NCBI RefSeq assembly: GCF_008831285.2
Contig: NC_045149.1
Location: 2,834,500-2,898,499 of the forward strand
DNA from: Nymphaea colorata
Taxonomy: Eukaryota; Streptophyta; Magnoliopsida; Nymphaeales; Nymphaeaceae
DNA length: 64,000 nucleotides
Reading direction: 5' to 3'
Shown here: piece after piece, positions 58,809 to 64,000 of the stretch
How positions within the stretch are numbered: the first letter of the stretch is position 1
Layout: the number at the start of each line of letters is the position of its first letter
Made by a program: the position numbers and the translations under genes
The notes under the pieces: model-generated
The model's input: only the letters and a program-made list of their open reading frames with translations
Databases searched by the model: none
What the model was told of the DNA's origin: nothing

Positions 58809-59045
58809 AATGTGTATTCATACTATATATAATTTTAGATTGTTTCTTAGCTTAATCTGTCCTTTCTTTTTACTTTTATTACTATACATAAAGAAAGAAA
58901 CAGGGAGACAAAAAAAAAGGAAAATATTTTGAACTTGCATAAGAAATGACACGGTTGGGGTGCTTATTGGAGCTGCACCAGGCCTAGCACCAGCGTCGTG
59001 TTGACATGGGTGCGGCCTATTTTTTGAAGAGTCTGTGTGACATAG
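58735..59045. mobile_element. Transposon-like GC-richer piece, copy 2
   Basis: A diverged copy of the unit at 17440-17710 and 60770-61083, with a long (TA)n at about 58766-58805. It ends GAAGAGTCTGTGTGACATAG, as the others do, but is not followed by plastid 16S sequence, so the plastid fragment is not part of the unit. Confidence 0.55.
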
Positions 59046-59137
59046 CATCTAATTAATTTCTCTTTTGAAAATAAAATTTCCTTCCTCACATAGCTGTGAG
59101 GTAAGCTATAAGCCTATATATAAATGGGAGTATAATA

Positions 59138-59174
<37 letters not shown>

Positions 59175-60283
59175 CATATATGCACTGACCTGTACCCGCA
59201 CCCAATTCTCTTGACAATGCTCTGGACTGGTGGCCCCATCCGCACATGTGTAACATGAGTTGGTAGGGAAATATACAGGTGAGCTCTGGAATGGATCTTG
59301 GATTTGCGAAATATGGAAAAGATGATTACATATTATACTTACATAAATACAGAGTAGAGTCGGATTTCTGGGTGCAGGTTCTCTTTTTTTCATTTTAAAC
59401 TGTCCATGTCTTTCAGGATATCATGTGTGGACCCACCTTGAAATCTAATTAAATATAGGCCATGCTTGCATCTATGAAATACTAATATGACATCTACCTT
59501 ATTAAGGTTGTACGGGTGTTAAACATGCCCTTTCAGGTGTTTACGTATTGTAAGTGTTGGGCACATGCGTTTGAGTTTCTCTCTATGAATTTTTGGTGAA
59601 TTATTTGTCACCTGATTGGATCAGAGTCATTACCTGAATCTGATTTCAGGAAAATCGAGTCTCACCTAACTGAAGACAAGCAACTTTACCTTACCCTCTT
59701 CCTTTTTTATGATTTATCTGTCATCTACTATTCTCTGGGTCTATATCTTTCAGTTGTAGAATTGTTTGTGTTTGATGCATGTGGTCTACAATTATGATAT
59801 GTGTTATGTGTCCAGGCAGAAATGAATGTTTCTTGATGATTTTAAGTTTTTAACATTTGAATCATGACCTCTCTTTTGTGTTTTCTGTAGCACCTAAAAT
59901 CACATAGTCTACTGCCTGGATTCCACCTAATGTGTTTGGCTGTATAGCATTTTAACTGGGAGGCTTGTGACCTGTGACACAGTATCTAGTAGCCGTTTGT
60001 ACACAATGGCCACCTCAGGCTTTACAGTTGCATCAATTTTGATTCGTATCTGAATATGCATGTTGTTTACTGTGATTTGTATCTGTGTTGGTTTCATCAC
60101 ATGCACATATTCCATGCAGTAGGATTTTTATTTATCCTTGCATTATTATAAATGATGTATCTGAATGGAACATTCATGGACGATGGCATGTGATTCTTTA
60201 AATCTGCATATTTTCAGGTGATTCATTCTTCTTTTCATTGTAGTTTCAATTTTATAGTTAATGGCTAATGATATTTGGTGTAG

Positions 60284-60381
60284 GACTATATTCTGAGAGA
60301 CAAGGAATATGCTGCCAAGTTTGCTCCATTTTGGAATGAGATTGTGAAAACCTTGCGGGAGGAAGACTATATCACTAATTT
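60284..60381 (+). pseudogene. Callose synthase exon E8, B2 copy
   Basis: 98 bp between a GTAG acceptor and a GTCAGT donor, encoding YAAKFAPFWNEIVKTLREED and flanking residues. It is the next landmark after E7 (52036-52119) in CalS9-type proteins, so A3 - E6/E7 - B2 forms one ordered gene remnant split by Copia-2. The catalytic domain exons are not in the window. Confidence 0.87.
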
Positions 60382-60769
60382 GTCAGTATCTAGCTATTCT
60401 TTTGCTTATACATATTATCTTCCCATTGTGTGTCAACCTTTGGTTTAGGTTTAGGCTAGCGATGTACTCCGGATAAGGTGATGGTTTTGTTATTTAATCA
60501 AAAGCCTTTTTCGTTTGGTTATGTAAATCAAATTATAACGAATCCTTGAGAAGGAATTTGTTTAGAAACATAAGGGAGGAACCAGTTCTAGACTAATTGA
60601 GCGAGTGTTAACTTATAGTAAATGTGCAAGGCCCGACATTATTTTTATGATTTCCATTATCCCGCACCCAATTATGAATGGGGACTTGCCTGCATGAAGC
60701 TATAATCGCTGGTCAGCCATACAGCGGTGAATTCATTCCCGGGCCCTGTACACTATGTCACATGAGTGC

Positions 60770-61084
60770 GGGGTGCCGGTGTGACGTATCCCAAAAAATT
60801 TGGGTGCGAGGGTGCGGCGAGGGTGTATATATATATAAATGTATGTAATCATAATATATATAATTGTAGCTTGTTTCTTAGCTTAATCCATACTTTCTTT
60901 TTACTTTTATTACTATACACAAAGAAAGAAAGGGACAAGGAGAAGAAAAAAAAGTGAAAAATATTTTGAACTTGCATAAAAAAGGATGTGGTTTGGGTGC
61001 GTGTCGGAGCTGCAGCAGCACCAGCACCAGCGTCGTGTCGACACGTGTGTGTGGCCCCTTTTTTGAAGAGTCCGTGTGACATAG
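60770..61084. mobile_element. Transposon-like GC-richer piece, copy 3
   Basis: B2 counterpart of 17440-17710, ending in GAAGAGTCCGTGTGACATAG at about 61084 and directly followed by the plastid 16S fragment. Its GCAGCAGCACCAGCACC stretch has one more trinucleotide repeat than the B1 copy. Confidence 0.5.
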
Positions 61085-61179
61085 CTTGTACACACCGCCC
61101 TTCACACTGGGAGCTGGCCATGCCTGAAGTCGTTACCTCCACCGCATGGAGGGGGATGCCGAAGGCGGGGCTAGTGACT
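61085..61179 (+). pseudogene. Plastid 16S rRNA 3'-end fragment (nuclear insert), B2 copy
   Basis: About 95 bases matching the 3' region of chloroplast 16S rRNA: TTGTACACACCGCCC, GGGAGCTGGCCATGCC, GAAGTCGTTACCT, GGAGGGGGATGCCGAAGGC, GCTAGTGACT. It stops before the GTCGTAACAAGG segment. Only this piece of the rRNA is present, so it is a small nuclear plastid insert. It is longer by 25 bases than the B1 copy and thus closer to the original. Confidence 0.9.
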
Positions 61180-61194
61180 ACCTGATAGCCTCTT

Positions 61195-63260
61195 TTAACT
61201 ATGTACATGGTTACTATTGTGTATAGGGACCAACATAATAGTGTAATATATATACACAGTCATAACCATGGTACGTAGTGCCTGTATACGGGTCTAACCG
61301 AATATACTGGGAACATATACTATTAGATGCATATAACCTTGTAAACAGTTGGGCAGTTTACACTATCATAATATATGTATATAGTAGAGTAGATTACTCG
61401 TACATATAATCTACTCTACTATAATGTACATACTTATCAATACCGTTAGTGTGGTAATAGCCCAATGTATGAGGTAACCATTAGCCCATACATGTTATAT
61501 CATATTGTGCACGTATACATAATATTATTCTTTATAGCCTATATTGTCCAGCTATATATATAATATATGGCTGTTATTGCCTATAACCATATACACTAGT
61601 TGATAATACATATTGGGACAAGCATATAACCCCCACTATAATGTAAGCTATGTGCAGTACTGTAAGTGGCGTTATTAGCCACTTATAGGGTCTAACTCTA
61701 CCAGTGGTTGTGTAGTTAATGTAACAAACAAAGGGTATATCACCTCTATAATGTTATTATATAGTTGACCGTATACTTTACAGCCATATATTAGCTGACA
61801 AATGCATATATAGGTGTGATTACCCTAAACCAAGAAGGATTATATGTAGTACAATGTACAGTACTGCACACAGTACTATGATGTATAATATAGGGGCACA
61901 TAGACCCCCCTGTTATGGCCAGTACCTCTGTATAAATATACACTATAATAGCTGTATATGGGTATTGCATAGTGTTATTTGTATATATAACAAAGCATCA
62001 TAGGTATATTATGTTATAATATAGTACTATGTTATAATATATGTTATGGGCATACTCAATGCCTTAATAGTTATAGTATATGTTATAACAAACATATACT
62101 ATAAGTATACAAGGGCAATGTGAATATTAGCCCGTTAGGTCCCATATAATGTACATGTTGTACATTATAGTTATCACATATATATCCTATAATGTACAAC
62201 TTATCCTTACCATTTATACCAGATTAGTGCTATAATACAAAGGTGAACTCATACATTGTAGTTCATAAGTGAGGACCGTATGTTACTGGATTATAACATG
62301 CATGTTATAATATGTTATGCCTAGAAGTAGCTCATTGTGCACTAACATGGGTATATATTAAGGTTGTAATTACCTTACCACGCTGTGTACTATTATTATA
62401 TTACCCTGTGTACATATGTTTTGGTAATAGTAATAACATATTATATGCATATAATTTTATGCTTGTTCATACCATATCGTAGGTGTTTAGTAAATATATA
62501 TAATGGTATATATTTACAGGCGTAGGTCTTAGGCATATACCCTTTGTATGGTGAAGTCCTTATCGTATTATAGTCATCGCTACTATTTATATATTATAAT
62601 GTAGTACATCAATACTATATACGTGTATCACATGTATATTACATTAGTATGTATATATTGAAGTATGTTACCTTTATTATGCATGTATAATATATGTAAC
62701 ATGTAAATGTACATATATACATATATGTATGCACATGTTATATTATATACGTATATACATGATATATGCGTACTATATATATATATGTGTGTGTGTGTGT
62801 ATGTATATTATTGTAGAAATATGTATGTACATTTATATGTACACATTATATAATACATATGTTATATAATGTATTTTTTAAATATTCTCTTACTATGTGT
62901 TGTATACATGTACATAATACTATCATGTTATAATGCATATTACTATACATGTAATATATTATATGTATATAATATAATAATTAGTCTGGAAAAATAAACA
63001 TTGCAAAGGGTGAAAGGTATAGTTTGTGATCTATCCCCAATGAGGTTGACAGGTTATGATTAGAGGGTAGTGTAAGCTTATACTGTGTCTGTATCCTCAG
63101 AGAACCTATCAGTGTAAAGATCATATGAACTATATATATATTATAAGATACTGCTTATTGTCAGTATCCTTGTTAATAATGTGATAGAGTACATGTATAG
63201 TACGTTTTCTAGTCCATCGGTTACACTACTAAGTATATATATGTAACCGGTTAGTTATTT
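61195..63260. repeat. AT-rich hairpin-chain block in B2
   Basis: Colinear with 17790-19350 but longer. It contains 61383-61396/61407-61420 (14-bp perfect arms), the pair TATAATGTACA/TGTACATTATA near 62157, a 22-base perfect palindrome ATTATAACATGCATGTTATA plus AT near 62292, and the 14-bp pair near 62075-62105. There are no genes. Confidence 0.75.
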
Positions 63261-63292
63261 ACGGCACATACATTCATGAACATTATTGGTTG

Positions 63293-64000
63293 TAAAAGGC
63301 CAGAAATCGACGCAAGGAGTTAAGCCTCTCATGAGACGAGGCGAGGCGTTAATTGAAGCGTAAGCTTCACGGACAAATTTGTGAATTATATAATATTTAT
63401 AAAACTACAATACTAAGCATATCAATAAAGAACAACACACAACAAATGCAAACCCTTAAATACCACCAATGCTTGGCGACGTGTACAGGAAATGGGGCGA
63501 CACATACAGGAAAGATAAAGCTAGATTAAAGAAGAACGAAATACACCCAAGATATGAAGATCGGTACTAATTTGCAAACCACACAAATTCAGATACCATT
63601 TTGCAGCAAAGCCATAAGGGAGGGGCTGTTTGGCCATATGCACTATACATGTAGTGCATAATAACTATTATATGTACGTATATAATAACAGTATTATATG
63701 TATGTCTAATACAACAGTATATCATACAATAATAGTTACCCTATTTAACTATACCTTACCATATGAGCTTACCCATTATAAGAGGTTACCTATAGCCCTT
63801 TGTATGACATGAGTGTTCATATTACCAGTAGTGCCCTTAGCACAAACTATATAGGTTACTACAATGGGCTTTTATGCAATATCATCAGCCATTGTTACCT
63901 GTATATCATGAGCTTACGGTAAAGTTGTACTATGATACCATAAAGATTAACATGGTCATTGTTTGTACCTATCATATGGTCATTAAAGCTGTATAGGTAC
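63293..64000. repeat. Right end of B2: GAGGCG-rich remnant and AT-rich block
   Basis: 63293-63630 matches 19485-19830, including the GAGGCG-rich left end. At about 63633 it jumps to sequence matching 20396 onward. The rest is AT-rich with short hairpins (TATGCACTA/TAGTGCATA near 63637). The frame at 63630-63812 is not conserved as coding. Confidence 0.65.

Larger units (their letters stand above)
59168..64000 (+). repeat. Segmental duplication copy B2 (continues past the window)
   Basis: Colinear with 15834-20820. It starts in a (TA)n tract at about 59140-59170. It contains exon E8, the third transposon-like piece, the longer plastid 16S fragment and the AT-rich hairpin block, and has about 510 bp (62130-62640) that B1 lacks. 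It lacks about 115 bp and 565 bp found in B1. The window ends inside it. Confidence 0.92.

Overview
This is a nuclear window from a flowering plant. The evidence is plant-type split exons with GT-AG introns (callose synthase, ABCA transporter, P-class PPR, MO1-like monooxygenase, RPN3, uracil phosphoribosyltransferase), two Ty1/copia elements primed by tRNA-iMet, a piece of plastid 16S rDNA, and very many (TA)n microsatellites. I cannot name the species. I found no intact host gene: every gene I recognise is a fragment or carries a frameshift, stop or missing exon. Uncorrected single-base assembly errors could explain some one-base lesions, but not the longer ones.

Layout. 1-4.2 kb: unassigned DNA, then dense (TA)n/(GA)n repeats. 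4193-9417: complete minus-strand copia element (Copia-1) with 175-bp LTRs and a CATAT target-site duplication. 9.4-26.5 kb and 41.6-48.4 kb: three copies (A1, A2, A3) of one segment. 15.8-20.8 kb and 59.2-64.0 kb: two copies (B1, B2) of a second segment. A and B are parts of a callose synthase locus of the CalS9/GSL10 type. A2 and A3 each carry exons E1-E4, the stretch at 51.7-52.1 kb carries E6 and E7, and B1 and B2 each carry E8. The fullest copy runs A3 - 48.4-59.2 kb - B2 with exons in the expected order. A second copia element (Copia-2, 52523-57974) sits in the intron between E7 and E8.

Between A2 and A3 (26.5-41.6 kb) lies a collage of fragments from unrelated genes: ABCA transporter exons, a lone minus-strand UPRT exon, a PPR pseudogene cut by the 3' end of a Ty3/gypsy element, the 3' exons of an RGG-rich protein, an FAD monooxygenase pseudogene, and the first two exons of proteasome subunit RPN3.

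The most unusual structure is a family of AT-rich blocks (about 17.8-19.4, 20.3-20.8, 31.8-33.9 and 61.2-64.0 kb) made of many short, perfect or near-perfect hairpins of about 9-15 bp per arm. The 31.8-33.9 kb block shows no obvious sequence match to the others but has the same architecture. A second theme is short tandem duplication (8, 19 and 22 bp in coding sequence, 588 bp and about 0.4-0.8 kb in non-coding DNA) as a repeated mutational event.
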